Positions 23,487 through 36,200 of a DNA stretch of 64,000 nucleotides are shown piece by piece. This stretch comes from Chrysoporthe austroafricana (Eukaryota; Ascomycota; Sordariomycetes; Diaporthales; Cryphonectriaceae), in the NCBI GenBank assembly GCA_001051155.2, contig JYIP02000004.1, positions 3,032,383-3,096,382 of the forward strand, given 5' to 3'. Position 1 is the first letter of the stretch. Each line of letters opens with the position of its first letter. Made by a program: the position numbers and the translations under genes. The notes beneath the pieces were generated by a model, which had not been told where the DNA came from, searched no databases, and was given only the letters and a program-made list of their open reading frames with translations.

Positions 23487-24481
23487 CGCGACAGGCTGCG
23501 GGGGAGGCAGGAGGGAGGAGGAGGAGGAGAGGTCAGAGGGAGAAGGACTGCTGGCATGCGCGGTGGTAGTCCACGACTGCGGCGCGGGGCGTGACGGCGC
23601 CGACAGTCGTTTTTTTTTTTTACTGCGACAGGTGGTGTCGCTCCATCTGTGAGGTGCGTCGTCTCGGTTGCGGGGGGGGATGCAGGTCGGACGAGAGCGC
23701 GTCGCGGTGGCAGCTGGGAGAGCAGACGGGCTGGATTGGCTCTGTCGCTGTGGTTGTTGTCGTGCTGGTGTGTTGGTTGGTGACGCGAGCCTGGGCTGGT
23801 CTCGCTTGCGCGCTGGCTTATCCAGGTCGTTGCAAATTCTCAGATTGGAGTCAAAGGCAGGGTCTTGCTGGGCGCACGGGCCACCTCTGCCTTATCGGCC
23901 GTCAGGCACGCCGTCGAGCTTGACTCACGAGCCTCTCTCTGCCCACTCATTCATTCACTGCCTCCCTGGCACTCAGCAGTCCAGCTTCGAGACGTCGCTG
24001 CGGCCTGTCAGGTCTGTACGCAGGTGAAAGCATCCTCTACAGATACGGAGACGGTGTGGTAGTGTCTGGTGGAGGGGTCTTTACCCCCGGCAGAGGCCCT
24101 ACGCCTGATTTGGTTCTGAAACTAGATACTCGACTGACTGTCTGACTGTCTGATGTATACACATCCCTCTCTCTACTACTGTCGGCGAGGAGATGATGGA
24201 CGGACGGGCTGCCGTGAGAAGAAAGTAGGATTCGCTGTCGGATCAACATAACCTCAAAAAACGATATTATTCCCCAAGCGACCTGCCCTGGCGACCTATC
24301 ACTCCCAAAACCGACAAAAATGCAGATGCCTTCCGGACCGACCGACCCCCGTCGTCCTCACCACTCATCGTACACGGCCCTGCCTCCTCCTCGCCCCCAG
24401 CCTGCGCCGTCCTGCGCCGTCCTGCGCCGTCCTGCCCTGTCCTGCCCTGTCCTGCCCTGTCCTGCCCTGCCATAACCTGCC
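23487..24481. other. Spacer between RING gene 5' end and Rab5 3' end
   Basis: Both neighbours are on the minus strand. It contains the RING gene promoter and the Rab5 3' flank with a decanucleotide repeat at 24401-24470. No additional gene is recognisable. Confidence 0.55.
24401..24470. repeat. Ten-bp tandem repeat past the Rab5 stop
   Basis: Seven units of CCTGCGCCGT / CCTGCCCTGT, ending 12 bp from the Rab5 stop codon, so it would be transcribed in the 3' untranslated region. Confidence 0.85.
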
Positions 24482-25207
24482 CTAGCAGGCACAGCCCTCC
24501 TTGCCGGCCTGGTCCCGGGGCCCGCTCAGGTTCACCCTCTGCTCCTCGCCCGCCCGGCTGACGGCGTTCGACGCGCCCGGCCCCCTGGCGCTCTTGAGCG
24601 ACGTCTCGGGGATGGCGTTCGCGATGGCCGTGAACACGTCCGCGACGTTGTGGCCCGTCTTGGCGCTCGTCTCGAAGAACAGCAGGCCCTCCTCTTCCGC
24701 GTACGCCTTGGCCTCCTCGGTGCTGACCTTCCTCGCGTCGCCGCCGCCGCCGCCGACCTCCGCACCACCGTCGCCCTCGCCCTCACCCTCGCTGCCCGCC
24801 GCCGCCTCCGCGCCGCCCGTCAGGTCCAGCTTGTTGCCGACCAGCGCGATCACGATGCCCGGGCTCGCCTGGCGCTGCAGCTCGGCGACCCAGTGCTTGG
24901 CCTTGATGAGGCTCGTCGGCTTGGTGAGGTCGTACACGACGAGCGCGGCCTGCGCGTTGCGGTAGTACATGGGCGCCAGCGAGGCGAAGCGCTCCTGGCC
25001 CGCCGTGTCCCAGATCTCGAACTTGATCGTGCGGGCCGGCAGGTAGCACTTCTGCGTCAGGAACGCCGCCCCGATCGTCGGCTCCTTGTTCTCCTGGAAG
25101 TCGTTGTTCACGAACCGCAGCACCAGCGACGACTTGCCCACCGCCGCCTCGCCGAGGAGCACGAGCTTGACGCTGCTGGAGGGCTTGGGCGCGCCGGAGT
25201 CCGCCAT
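24482..25207 (-). CDS. ypt5: Rab5-family small GTPase (Vps21/Ypt5 type)
   Basis: GTPase of early endosomes that, in its GTP form, recruits tethers and PI3-kinase for endosome fusion and vacuolar sorting. A single 241-residue frame without introns. G1 is GEAAVGKSS (residues 19-27), the switch I effector region is [11 protein letters not shown] (42-52), G3 is WDTAGQE (66-72), G4 is NKLD (125-128) and G5 is ETSAK (179-183). The [13 protein letters not shown] stretch is diagnostic for Rab5. The protein ends GCAC, a C-x-C geranylgeranylation site. About 25 residues of Gly/Glu-rich sequence (131-157) are inserted between G4 and the helix before G5, a region that is short in animal Rab5. Filamentous fungi carry two Rab5 paralogs and I cannot say which this is. 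It shares a divergent promoter with KRI1. Confidence 0.95.
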   Translation of the reverse strand: MADSGAPKPSSSVKLVLLGEAAVGKSSLVLRFVNNDFQENKEPTIGAAFLTQKCYLPARTIKFEIWDTAGQERFASLAPMYYRNAQAALVVYDLTKPTSLIKAKHWVAELQRQASPGIVIALVGNKLDLTGGAEAAAGSEGEGEGDGGAEVGGGGGDARKVSTEEAKAYAEEEGLLFFETSAKTGHNVADVFTAIANAIPETSLKSARGPGASNAVSRAGEEQRVNLSGPRDQAGKEGCAC

Positions 25208-25891
25208 CGTTGGCAGGGGAGGGGAGGTTGTTTCTGTGTTGGGAAGAGGGGGTCGTGGGGTGGGGTGGGGGGAGAGCGTCGCTCGTCGGGGCTGCTGGGT
25301 GGTGGAGCTTGTCCTGTCGGGAGTTCCGGGAGGCAGCTGTCGAGGCAGTCGAGGCTGTCGAGAGAGTCGTCGGTAGGTAAGGGTGGATGGTGGTCGACGC
25401 TGCAGTGTCTGCAGCGGTTGAGATCGTGTGGTGGTTGATGGTGGTTTGATGGGAAGAAGACGACGGATGGCTGTGCAGCAGCGTGCGTTGGGTGGGCTGT
25501 GTCGGCAAGAGGTTGCCGCAGTATGCTTTACTTATGTCCGCTGAGCGTGACGTCTGGTCCCACTGAGGCGCCGCACGCAATGCCTGCCAGCTCGCCTGCA
25601 GGGCCTGCCTGGGCGTGCTGGGGTGCCACTGTGCCAGTGGGTTCTTATCTTATCCACTGATCCCTGCCCAGCCCAGCAGGGGCCAAAAAAAAAAAAAAAA
25701 AAAAAAAAACCACCCCCACCCCCCCCCGCCCCCCCCCCCCCCCCNAAAAAAAAAAAAAAAAAAAAAAAGTCCAGCGGCTCGCGAAAGAGGGTTCGGATCA
25801 TACAGAGCAAACAACCCCTTGCGCCTTCTACAAATCCAATCCAGCTGAATTCGGTATCATCCAGTCCTGCCTCGTTCCTGTCTGGTCGCGC
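25208..25891. other. Divergent promoter, Rab5 / KRI1, with assembly N
   Basis: Holds both promoters. A long A run (from 25684), a C-rich stretch, an N at 25745 and a second A run (to about 25768) lie roughly 120 bp upstream of the KRI1 start. The N inside homopolymers suggests a sequence join or failed region, so the true spacing is uncertain. Confidence 0.6.
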
Positions 25892-28054
25892 ATGCCAACA
25901 GGGGGAATGGGCAAGCGCTCCGCCTCCTCAGAATCCAGCAGCGCCGACGCGCTCGACGCCATCACGACGGACCACGAGGCGCGCCCGGCTAAGATGGCGA
26001 AGAAGAACTTGTTCGATGAGGACGACGGCTCGAGCAGCGCTGGGGAGGAGCTGCAGGGTGCGGGCGCCGGACTGAAGATCAACGAGGAGTACGCGCGCCG
26101 CTTCGAGCACAACAAGAAGCGCGCCGAGATGCACAGGCGTACGTCCTCCGCCTTACCCTCTTCCGCCCCAAGACGCCGCCTACGAGGACGGGCCTGCTGA
26201 CCAGAGACAGTCGAGGAGAAGTACAAGACCAAGGCCACTGCCGGCGGAGACGATGACGACGAAGACGACGACGACGAGTCCTCCGAGGACGAGACGGAGG
26301 ACGAGGAGGGCTTCCTGGCCACCGAGGAGCTCGACGCCGAGATCTCGGCCACGCTGCAGGCCATCAAGAATAAGGACCCTAGGATCTACGACAAAGATGC
26401 CAAGTTCTTCCGGTCGATGGACGAGGATGGTGCCGCAGGCGCCGCGCCCAGGGAGAAGAAAGCGAAGCCCATGTTCCTGCACGACTACCACCGCGAGCGC
26501 TTCATGGCGGGCGACACCGGCGCGGACGAGGAGGAGGCCGGCGGCGCACCCCGGACATTCGTGCAGGAGCAGGCGGACCTGAAGAAGGACATCCTGGCCG
26601 AGATCAGCGCCGCGGCGGGCGGGGACGGGGACGATTCGGGTGACGAGGAAGCCTTCATCCGGGCGAAGCCGGGCGCGGAGGGGGCGGCCGAGGCGGCGGG
26701 CGCAGGCGGCGTCCACCCGTCGCGGCGGGAGCGGATCAGGCCCGAGGAGCTAGACCCGGCCCTAGCCGACAAGGACCCGGAGCTATACCTATCGAACTTC
26801 ATGGCGTCGCGGGCGTGGGCCGCGGGCGAGGGCGGCCGGTGGCAGGCGTTCGAGTCGGACGAGGGCGAGGGCAACGACGACGCCGACGAGTGGGAGGCCG
26901 CCTACAACCTGCGGTTCGAGGACCCCGCCAAGAGCAACGAGGTGCTCATGTCGTACTCGCGCAAGGTCGTCGAGGCCCGCACCGTCCGGCGGGAGGAGCT
27001 GAAGGGCCGGAAGCGGCAGCGCGAGCTGGAGAAGGAGCGCAGGGCGGAGGAGAAGCGGCTGCGGCAGGAGGAGCGCGCCCGGTTGAAGCGCCTCAAGGTC
27101 GAGGAGGCCGAGGAGAAGCTGCGGAAGATCCGGAAGGCCGCCGGCCTGCGGGGCAAGGAGCTGCGGGACGATGAGTGGATGCAGCTGCTCGACGGTGCCT
27201 GGGAGAACGACCAGTGGGAGGAGGAGATGAACAGGCGGTTCGGCGAACAGTACTACGCAGAGGCGGACGAAGGGTCAGGCTCAGACGACGGGGAGGAGGG
27301 CGACGGCAGCTCAGACAAGAAGAGGAAGAAGCCGAAGAAGCCAAAGTGGGACGACGACATCGACATCAAGGACATCATCCCCGACTTCGAGGACGACGAG
27401 GACAAGCCCAAGATCAACCTGTCCGACTCCGAGGGCGAGGCCGAGGGCGAGCCGGCAGAGGACGGCGAGGAGCAGGGCTCAGACGACGACGAGGACGGGT
27501 CACGGCCGTCCAAGAAGCGCAAGACGGCCAAGGACCACCGGCAGGCCGCGAAGCGCGCGGCGCGGCAGGAGCGCGCCAAGCTCGAGGCGCTCGTCGGCGC
27601 GCGCATAGAGCTCGAGGACCCGACGGCGCTCTCCGCCGGGCCGTCGTCCTCCTCCTCCTCAAAGCCCGCCGCCGCCGCTGCCGGCTTCCGCTACCGCGAG
27701 ACCAGCCCGCAGTCCTTCGGGCTCACGGCCCGCGACATCCTGCTCGCGCCCTCGGACGCCGCGCTCAACGAGTTCGCGGGCCTCAAGAAGCTGGCGACGT
27801 GGCGCGACGCCGAGAAGAAGAAGAAGGACCGGAAGCGGCTCGGCAAGAAGGCGCGGCTGCGCGAGTGGCGCCGCGAGGTCTTCGGCCGCGAGTTCGAGCA
27901 CTCGGGCCCCACGTTCGGGTTCGGCGGGGCCCGTGCGGACGAGGCGGAGGAGGAGGCTGGCGGCCGGTCGGAGGGCGCAGGAGGGGAGGGCAAGAAGGAG
28001 GGTAAGAAGAAGCGGAAGAGGTCTAAGGGGAAGAAGGCGGCGGCGGCTGCATGA
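25892..28054 (+). CDS. KRI1: Ribosome biogenesis protein KRI1
   Basis: Nucleolar protein that works with Krr1 in 40S subunit pre-rRNA processing. Two exons, 25892-26138 and 26211-28054, with a 72-nt intron, give 696 residues. Family signatures are LKINEEYARRFEHNKKRAEM before the intron, HRLEEKYKTK across it, the DKDPELYLSNFMASRAW region, and the KRI1 C-terminal domain (FRYRETSPQSFGLTARDIL, then RLGKKARLREWRREVFG). Acidic Asp/Glu stretches and a Lys-rich C terminus (KKKRKRSKGKK) fit a nucleolar protein; the middle is a charged coiled coil. A second Met at 25907 (MGKRS) could be the real start. It is convergent with the Zn2Cys6 gene downstream. Confidence 0.95.
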
Positions 28055-28545
28055 GTCCAGGTGCCAGCTCATCATGTGGCCTTTATTCAGGGTATATTGG
28101 CTCCGAATCGCCTCACTTCGAAATGCGCAAGTCTCTCTCCCTGCCCCTCCTCTTTGACAGCACGTCAGTGGCAGGAGGAATGTGTGAGATCAGGTACAGA
28201 ATTATCTACTGGACAGAGCGCACACGCAAATCTGAAGCCAAGAGCGGCCCATCCAATCTCTGTCACCGCGCCGACTCCTCCCAACCCCCCCCCCCTACCC
28301 TTTACCCGGGATTTCCAAATGAACGACTGAACTCCACCTCCTTTATCATTAATTCGCCTTTTCCACCCGCCCCAGAACTCCAGGGCCACCCCAGGGCGCG
28401 CCCACCATGCACCTTCGATGCATTGGTACATACACATTTAATAAGAAGTATCTCGCCGTGATAATAGACAAGCTCTACCTCCCTTCTCCCCTCGGGCACC
28501 ATCTTCTCATTACTTCGATCTTATCCCTATCCCCCCACATCTTCC
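28055..28545. other. Convergent 3' region, KRI1 / Zn2Cys6 gene
   Basis: Shared 3' flank of two convergent genes. Pyrimidine-rich; no gene recognised. Confidence 0.6.
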
Positions 28546-31500
28546 TCAGTGGCCCCCGTTCATCCCGCTCCGTCCAGCGCCGCTCGTGGTGCCAAACAGA
28601 CTCCCGAACCCGTCGACGCTGCCCAGCCCGCTCAGGTCCGGGACCGGCGGCGCATCGAAGTCCATGAACCAGGGCGCGGAGCTCGTGTCGTGACCGTGGC
28701 CCCAGACCGGGGGCTGCGGGGTGCCATCCGCGCCCGCGCCCGCCGCGCCGGCGGCGCCGTGGTTCCCCTCTCTTGCCCCGCCGGCGACGCTCTCGGCCCC
28801 GTTCCACCCGGGCAGGCCCTCCAGCATCGCCGCCGCCACGGTCGGGTCGATCCCGGCCGCTGTGTTGTAGGACCCCAGCGTCGAGTGCGGGACCATGCCG
28901 CTGTGCGCCGCGAGCTGCATGCTGAGCACGTCTTGCGGGCTCAGGCCGTGCGGGTAGTGCTGGTGGCCGCCAAACTGTCCGTGGCCGATGTTCACGGGGG
29001 ATATAGGGGAGAGGGCTGCACCGTATGCTGCCGAGTGCGGGTGGGCGCCGAGCAACTCCCGCAGGCTCGACGAGGCGCTCGTCGCGCCGGCCATCGTGAC
29101 GTTGGGACCGGCCGTCGAGACGCCGGGTAGGAAGTCGCTCTGGTATTGCAGCCCGGCCATTTGTGCCGCCGTGGTATCTGTCATGAGCTGCTCCAGCTGG
29201 TGCCTGCTGCCGTCATGATCGCCCCCGCGAGGGGGAATACTGCGACGCTTGCCGGTCGACACTTTCCGCTTGACCGACACGGAATTCGACCGGGCTGAGC
29301 CGTTTTTGCTCCGGGGAGAAAGCTCAGTGAAGAATTCCTGAACCGTGCGCAGGTCGGACTTCTGCTCGAGCGCCGCGTCCTCGCCCTCCTCCTTCTTCTT
29401 GTAGATGGCCGGGTCGACGAGGTCGGACTGCGACACGCCGTACGGGTAACGATCGAACCAGTCGCCGTACTGGAAGATCGGGGTGATTGAGGAGTTCCCG
29501 TTCGTCAGGTTTCCGCGGAGAGCCCTGTCAGCACAGCTGCAGAACTGGTCGCGCAGGTCTTCTATCAAAAAGTTGAACATGGCCCAATAGCGCTTCATCT
29601 TGGAAAGGAAGTTGATGTTGATGGCGAGGTTCTGCTTCGAGTTGGCCTCGATCGTCGGGTTGCCGGAATGGGTGCCGAAGACATGGACGGTGCTCGAGAG
29701 AAAAGCACAGTAGCCGACAAAGGGGGCGGCGATGAAGATGGACTCCGAGTCCTTGAGGATCGCAGAGATCCGGTCGGCTGCGCCGTAGGCCTTTTTGCCA
29801 GCATTGATGACGAATGCTGTAGGTGGGTTCTCAGCGGTGTTGGCACCCGGTGACGTCGCGAACCGGTTGAGGAACAGAATATTTTGTTGTATGGCGATGT
29901 GTAGAAATATGAATTGGTTCGCCGTCGCCCTCGTCTCGTGCAGGAACAGGTTGTCCGAGTTGTACACCAGAGATGGTGGCAGCGAGGCCGCCAGCTCCTC
30001 GGCCTCATTGGTTAATTTCATGTATTCCGAGTCGGAGTCCCACATCGACTTGACGTCCATGTCCTTCCCGCCTTGGTTCAGATGGTTGATCACGCGGCCC
30101 CAGATCGATACCGCCTTGATCATGTATGCGGCCACTCCCATGTTCTCTTTAGCGCTCGGCGCGTGGCTCTCTTCTTCTGCAGCGACAGCGCCTGTGACTT
30201 CGCCCTGCAAGTTCTCGGTCGATGCGGGCATGTCCAGCAGGAAGTTATCCTCCTTGACGGGCAGCGGAATCCTGAGCGTCTCCTCCCTGATAAAGCTCGG
30301 CCGATCCGTTCCTGACGAGTTGAACCGGTCCATCATGAAGCATGCCCACATGGTTCTGCGCCGGATCTCTCGGTCTACGAAGCTGAGGGGGACATTCGGT
30401 CTCATAGGATCGTGGTCAAGGTCCTTGTGCAGTTGCAGCGCGAATGCCATCCGTATCGCCTGTCCGCTCAGCGCCCAGCTCCGGCCCCCATGGCAGGTAG
30501 CGAATTCGTGCAGTCCGAGTATGAGAAGGCAGATCAGGATGGTGATATTCGGCCATTCATATCGCTTGATGACGATATCACGAGCAATTGCTGCCCACTC
30601 CTCGCCTCGCAGGAAATTTGGCTTATGATTCAGACTCGGGTGATTGGAGAACCTGGCGGACATTGCGCAAACGGAAAGAATGAGCACAGGCGGCAGCGCG
30701 CCGGTCCTGCGTAATGCGTCAGTATAGCCCCTGGCTGAAGAAATGTGCACCCCATCGGAGACAGCTCACCTAAGTTTGCTCATGTAGCTTGGCTTGTGGA
30801 GGATGTGATAGGCCTGGCCGTAGACGCACTCGAAGAACACGTCGGCGAGGTGTTCCTGGATCTCCTTTGGCGGCAGGGCCTCCAGCCCCTCCTGCAGCAG
30901 CCTGGTCTCTTCAGTTTCATTGACCGCGAACAGCAGGCTGGGCTCGGCCAAGCTCTTGAGACTCGGTTTCTTTGGGGCTTTGGCCCACGAATCAAGGTCG
31001 TGGCCGCCGAAGGCCTCATCGGCCCCGCGTTTCCTTGACCCCTTGCCAGCGGTTGACGTTCCGGGCACGGCAGGCCTGACGTTTGCGCGAGGGACGGATG
31101 ACGCTATCCCGTCCTGCTCGCTCTTCGGGACGACCTTGATGATGCGCTCCTCCATCCTCTTCAGGCGCTTGTCCAGCATAGCCATGTAGTCGGTGCGGGG
31201 GGCCGCCTTCCTCGTCGAGTGCTTATACACGCACGGCATTCTGCCGCGCTTACAAGTCTTGCAGGCGGGTTTCTCCCCCGAGCAGCGGATCTTCTTCCGC
31301 CTGCACGCCGAGCATGCCAGGGGCAGCCTCTTCCGGTCCTTGCCGGCCTTGGTCTTCAGCTCGCTCCACGCCGGGGCAGTGTCGGCCTTGTCCTCCCTGG
31401 GCTTGCCGCCCATGTCAGTCCCGTCACCCGGCCCGAGGTTCAGCCCGAACTCGTCCGCCAGCGGGTCGCCAAATGAGTTCCCCTGAGCGTGACTCCCCGG

Positions 31501-31953
31501 GCTGTCGTCGTCGGAGGCCTCCATGCTGGACCTTGTCCGCGACGAGTCGACTCGCCCTGCACCAGGTATGAGCACCGTGATGGAGGCGGCAGACGCTGGC
31601 TCCAGGGCCGGCCCTGGGGGCGGCATAGGCGGCTGCTGCTCTGGGCTAGCGAACAACCCGGGGGCATGCTCCCCGCGCAGGGGACCAAGTGGCGAGTCTT
31701 CCGGGAGGCTGTGGTAAGGGAAGTCAAAGTCGCCGGAAAAATGCGCTGCGGCCAAGCGGTCCTGTGGAATGGTGTCTGTGCCAAAGGGCTCGTTGGCGTG
31801 GTCGACATGAAAGGCGTCCTGTGAGGACAGGTCGTGGTCGGGAGCGACGACACTTTCATATGGACCCAGGTGCAAGTGAGCAGGGAGGGGCTTGGTATCG
31901 AGCTGGGACTGAGCCGCTGACATCTCGCTTGCTAATGGAGAAGCAGCCTGCAA
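28546..31953 (-). CDS. Zn2Cys6 fungal-type transcription factor
   Basis: Putative nuclear regulator; the target pathway is not recognisable. Two exons, 30770-31953 and 28546-30706, with a 63-nt intron at 30707-30769, give 1114 residues from the first Met (a second Met lies 10 codons in, at 31923). Residues 1-205 are disordered. The binuclear zinc cluster has Cys214, 217, 224, 231, 234 and 241 in exact C-x2-C-x6-C-x6-C-x2-C-x6-C spacing, followed by a linker and a basic helix (DYMAMLDKRLKRMEERIIK). The fungal-specific transcription factor domain starts near LFFAVNETEE-like sequence (residue 350) and includes SGQAIRMAFALQLHKDLDHD and EIRRRTMWACFMMDRFNS, the landmarks of PF04082. The last 250 residues are Gly/Ser/Ala-rich. 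It is preceded by a very long gene-free region, like the C2H2 gene. Confidence 0.92.
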
Positions 31954-32205
31954 GGGCTTCGCTCAAAAGGAGGAAGGGATCAACACCAGTCGGGTTTAGG
32001 TTGCGGGCTCTCGAACTAAGAGGAGCATCTGCAGGGTCTGGGGCCCCCTCGAATCGGCGACGCCTCGGGGAGTTGGCCCAGGTTGGATTCGGAATCCTGC
32101 GCCGACACGGCCAAGCAGGCACGCGGCGAGTCGGCCAGGCTGGCCTCGGCTGGTCGGTGACGGCTGGACAGCAGGCAATGACAGTATTGGTGGCGGCGGC
32201 GGCGG

Positions 32206-32248
<43 letters not shown>
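32206..32248. repeat. CAG/TAG trinucleotide repeat
   Basis: GCA/GTA units about 250 bp upstream of the Zn2Cys6 start, probably in its promoter or 5' leader. Confidence 0.85.
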
Positions 32249-33207
32249 TTTGAGGGGCCTTGGGCGTCGGTCGTGACAGAAGTTCGAAGGATCGGGACCC
32301 TAAGTACTATAGCAGCATGCCTATGCCCAGGGCTGTCGACACGCACTGGGGGTAATTATACCAAACAAGCTTTCAGACGCCAGGTCCCTCGCGCGAGAGA
32401 GCGATGGGCTGCTTCTGCCCCCCGGCCCTGATGTCTGTCGCGCAGACCACTGGCCTTAGGCTCCCGTCGACTGAGACCCACAGTGGTCCCAGGTGCGCAT
32501 GGCGTTCGAGGTCGCTCCCCTCGAGAATCCAGGCCGCAAGAGCACCGCAAGAACGCAAGGCTTGGGGAGAAGGAAACTGGCGGTAATCTGTGGGAAGAGA
32601 CGGATAATGGACAGGATCTGGTTGGATGCTGGGGAGAACTTGGTGGGCACTAGAAAACCGACGGTAGAAAGACCGACCACAGCACCTCCACCCCTGCCCC
32701 CGGTGCCGGGCAGGGGGACTTGGGGGGGTCGCTGGGGGGGCCACAGGGGGGGCATGCTCTCCACCGTAGCCCCGTGCTAGGCCCGTCCTGCAGCGCAGCG
32801 CACAGGCGTTGCGGGCAGGCAGCGGGCAGGGAGGTCGCAAGGACCAGGGGCCCAGAGACTTGCCCGTCGCCGCGGCCTCTGAAAATCTGCACCTGCACGT
32901 TCCGCACGTTTGTTCCTTGGGGGCGACGGGAGGCCGAATTGGGCGTTTCGGCGGTCAAGAGTGTGGGGTAGAGCGAGCACCCCAACAGCGCGTGCAGGAC
33001 AGCTGACGTGGGGAATCTCGACTGTGGTAGAGATCCGTCCTGCGTGGCGTCGAGGAGGCGTGGGAGGCTCCTCTACGGGGGCCCAGCAGGCCCTGCATGG
33101 GTGCCTCATCCGGGTTTGCAGCAGAGCCCGGCGGCGAAGAGGGGCGGGCAGCAGCACTGCGCAGCAGAGTACAGCAGCTCGAGCTACATACAGGACCCTA
33201 CTCAGAA

Positions 33208-33240
<33 letters not shown>
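33208..33240. repeat. GAC repeat (11 units)
   Basis: Perfect GAC run. The plus-strand frame through it encodes Asp followed by Lys/Arg but has no other coding support. Confidence 0.85.
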
Positions 33241-36200
33241 AGGAACAGCGACAACAACAAGAAGAAGAAACGCAAGAGACCATCGAGAGACCTGCTACAC
33301 CGACCAACACATCACGTGCGCTCCTCGGTGGGACAGCCAGGAGGGGCGCCGTCTAGCGAGCCAGACTCCATAAGTGGCCTGGTGCGGCAGGAGGCTGATT
33401 ATGAACTCTGCATATACCGCCTTGTCCACCGCGTTATGCTGGAGGAAGGGAGACGAACGGACAGGTACGACGCTGCCTGGGTCAGACCTTCAATAGTCCT
33501 GCGAGGGCTAGAGATGACTGCGTCAGGATCGTAAGTTATCCCCTTTGGGCTGACCATACGAGCAGAATAGGAGGTCGCTTGTTTCCTCGCGGGTTGAGTC
33601 GCTCCTGTGTGTCCAGGACAAGTCCTTTACTGCCACGTCTGCGCTGTCAATACGATTCTGCCCGTGCTGGAGGCACAGGCCACATACGCAGAGTGTCGAG
33701 GAGAGTCCTCTCTGCGGTAGTTTCTCTCCTTCAGGGGGCGATGGCCGGCCTCACCTGGTGCTCGGGAACACGCATCAACAGCAGCTGTGGAGGATGCATG
33801 CGTGGCGTAATGTCCCAAGCCTCTCCTGGGAATGGCAACTGGAGGCAATGGGGTCCCTCCTCGATATCGCCATGGACATGGACATGTGGTCCATAGCAAT
33901 TGTCATTCGGGGCCGGAGAGGGAGGGCACCAATTACCAGGATACTTGACTGCCTCCTTGGCTCGAGGGGCGTCGTCACTTTCCCCAGATGACATAGTCGG
34001 TCCTGAGCATAGAGCGGTATCCCGTCAGCTCTAACAGGCCAATGGACAGCTCGGATTGCTGGTTGCGGAGGAAGGGCTCATTTCTCTCATACTTAGTAGG
34101 TGGGCGCAGCAGCAGAGTTTAGTATACCTGCGCGCTGATTGGTCATGATGCATAGCATAGGAGCCGGAGGCGTGAGCAAGATCGAGGGCCAAGTCATACT
34201 AGACCCCTCTATCATGTCGCAAGTGTGAGCCTCTTGGCGTAGCGACGGGGAGTGTGTTCTGTCTTAACGATGTGCGTGGCATCTCTGCTGCGCCGGGCCC
34301 AAACCTGTTCCCACGTGCAGTAAGGCGTAGCGCTGCATCCCAGCGAGACAACGCGTTGAGGATCACCCTTCTGAGATCGATGAAGGGCTTACGGGACGGG
34401 CTTTACCCAAAGATGACAAGCTCAGACCTGTCAAGGAGAGCCGTCGTCTTCGAGGCTGCCGGGCGCGCATATCGAATCACTGCCAGTTACTTCGAGGGAG
34501 GACGGGCTGCCAATTGGTCGGACTGCTCAAGACAAAAGCTATGTTCCCCTGCGTACCGTGTACCTCTGTGTCGGAGGGTAATTGCGCGCAGCAAGGTGCA
34601 TAATGTATGTACGTGTGTCGAATACTGGGCTCGCCGGGTGCACTGGGCCTGCCAACAACGAGGTGTCCGCCCGCAGTAAAGCACGCGTTGCCCAGGCCGC
34701 GCTTTCATGTGAAGTTGTGTTGACATCAGCAGGTCGTACTCGAGACCTGGCCGCACAGAAGGAACCAAAGCGGGCGGGCGCGCGGGCGCACGGGTGGATG
34801 ATCGACGAGATGGCGTGGGATGGAGATGGGAGACAGGCGTATCATCTCGGGCACACGATCCCTAAATCCGCCGTCGAGGGGGACGTTGGTGGTGTGGGAG
34901 AACGAGATCTGAGGCAAGGCCCGACCCCGGGCGCGTGGCAATACTCGCTGTGGCGATCCTGTCTCCGCGTATCGGCGATGTGTTTGCTGCTGTTGTTACC
35001 GGCCACGGCGGTGCTTTCTAGTAAAGGACCGCGGGCAACCTAGATGCAGTGCATCGGCCGGGCGCAACCAGTCCGTGGTAAAACTGGGTAGGGACCAGCG
35101 CATCAGAGCATGAGATGATTTGATGGTGGGTGATGGGCGGTAGTCGGACTGCGAAGTGGGTGGGTTGCACAGGGGGCGTGGGGGGGACCTGGGGGGGGCC
35201 CTGGGGGGCCTCGGAAAGTGGGAAAGTGGCTTGCATGGAAAAAGTCGAGAACTCCAAGCGGCAGGGGGCGAAGAGCGGTCCCTGATAGCACTGGGCACGC
35301 AGCAGGTGAACACCCACTGGCACCCCACTGGCGGCCGGCAGATGGCCCGCTGATCGCTTACCTAAACAGCATCCAGACCCACCCCACCCGATTTGACCCC
35401 GCCCTACCCGTAGCCTACCCCAGGTTCTCACTGGCGCATACATACTGCGTGCGGTGCGTGGCATACGGTGCTATATTGCACTCTCGCGTGCGGGGTATCC
35501 CAGCTCCTCATATCACATGCACACCTTCTCAGTACTATGTATGCAGGCAGGCAGTAGTATTGGCAGCCCGGGTGGCTTGGGGGCTTAGCACAGCTAGCTT
35601 GTCGGTTCCTATTTCTACACCACGGAGCCTGCAAGCCTATGACGGAAGGTGCCCCGGTCCGTATATGGAGAGCTCTGGCTGGTGGCTGGTCCGTGCTCCA
35701 TTCCAAATCCTCCCGACAACGACATCAACACCACCACCAGCAAGACCCGTTCGCCCATAGACGGAGCTAGCATGACTTGCAAGCTCCATGTCACCTCCTG
35801 GTGAGTCCCTCTGGACGCGCTGAGGACCCTGTCTACCACCGTACATACCGTGCGCGACCTGGATGGCTGACAGGTTTAGACAGTCCCCCTCTCGGGTTCG
35901 AACTTGAGTCTTCATTCTTCAGTCTTCAGTCTCTAGTCTCAAACCCCCGGGCCAGGCCCATCATCTCGACCGCTCGGGGGCTGGAGAGGTGACTGGTCCT
36001 GTTCGAGCCCCCCCCCCTTTTTTTTTTCTTCTCTCTCTGCGAAGGGGACGCCAGTCGCCATGCCATGCTCGCAAGCATCCCCCTTTGGACGCCCTTGCTA
36101 GGCAGATCACAGATAATACCGCCGATACACAGCATGAAGGCCTGGGCACCGGCCACCCACAGTACAGGTGGTGAAGATATCGAGGCCTGCCCCGGCCGAG

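Noticed and set aside
33097..33534. Plus-strand frame with Asp and Lys runs
   Set aside because: Its charged runs come from the GAC repeat and an adjacent AAG-rich stretch; no further coding evidence.
35891..35915. tRNA-like B-box sequence (GGTTCGAACTTG)
   Set aside because: Flanking bases do not pair as a T arm and no A box or acceptor stem is found; no tRNA could be supported anywhere in the window.
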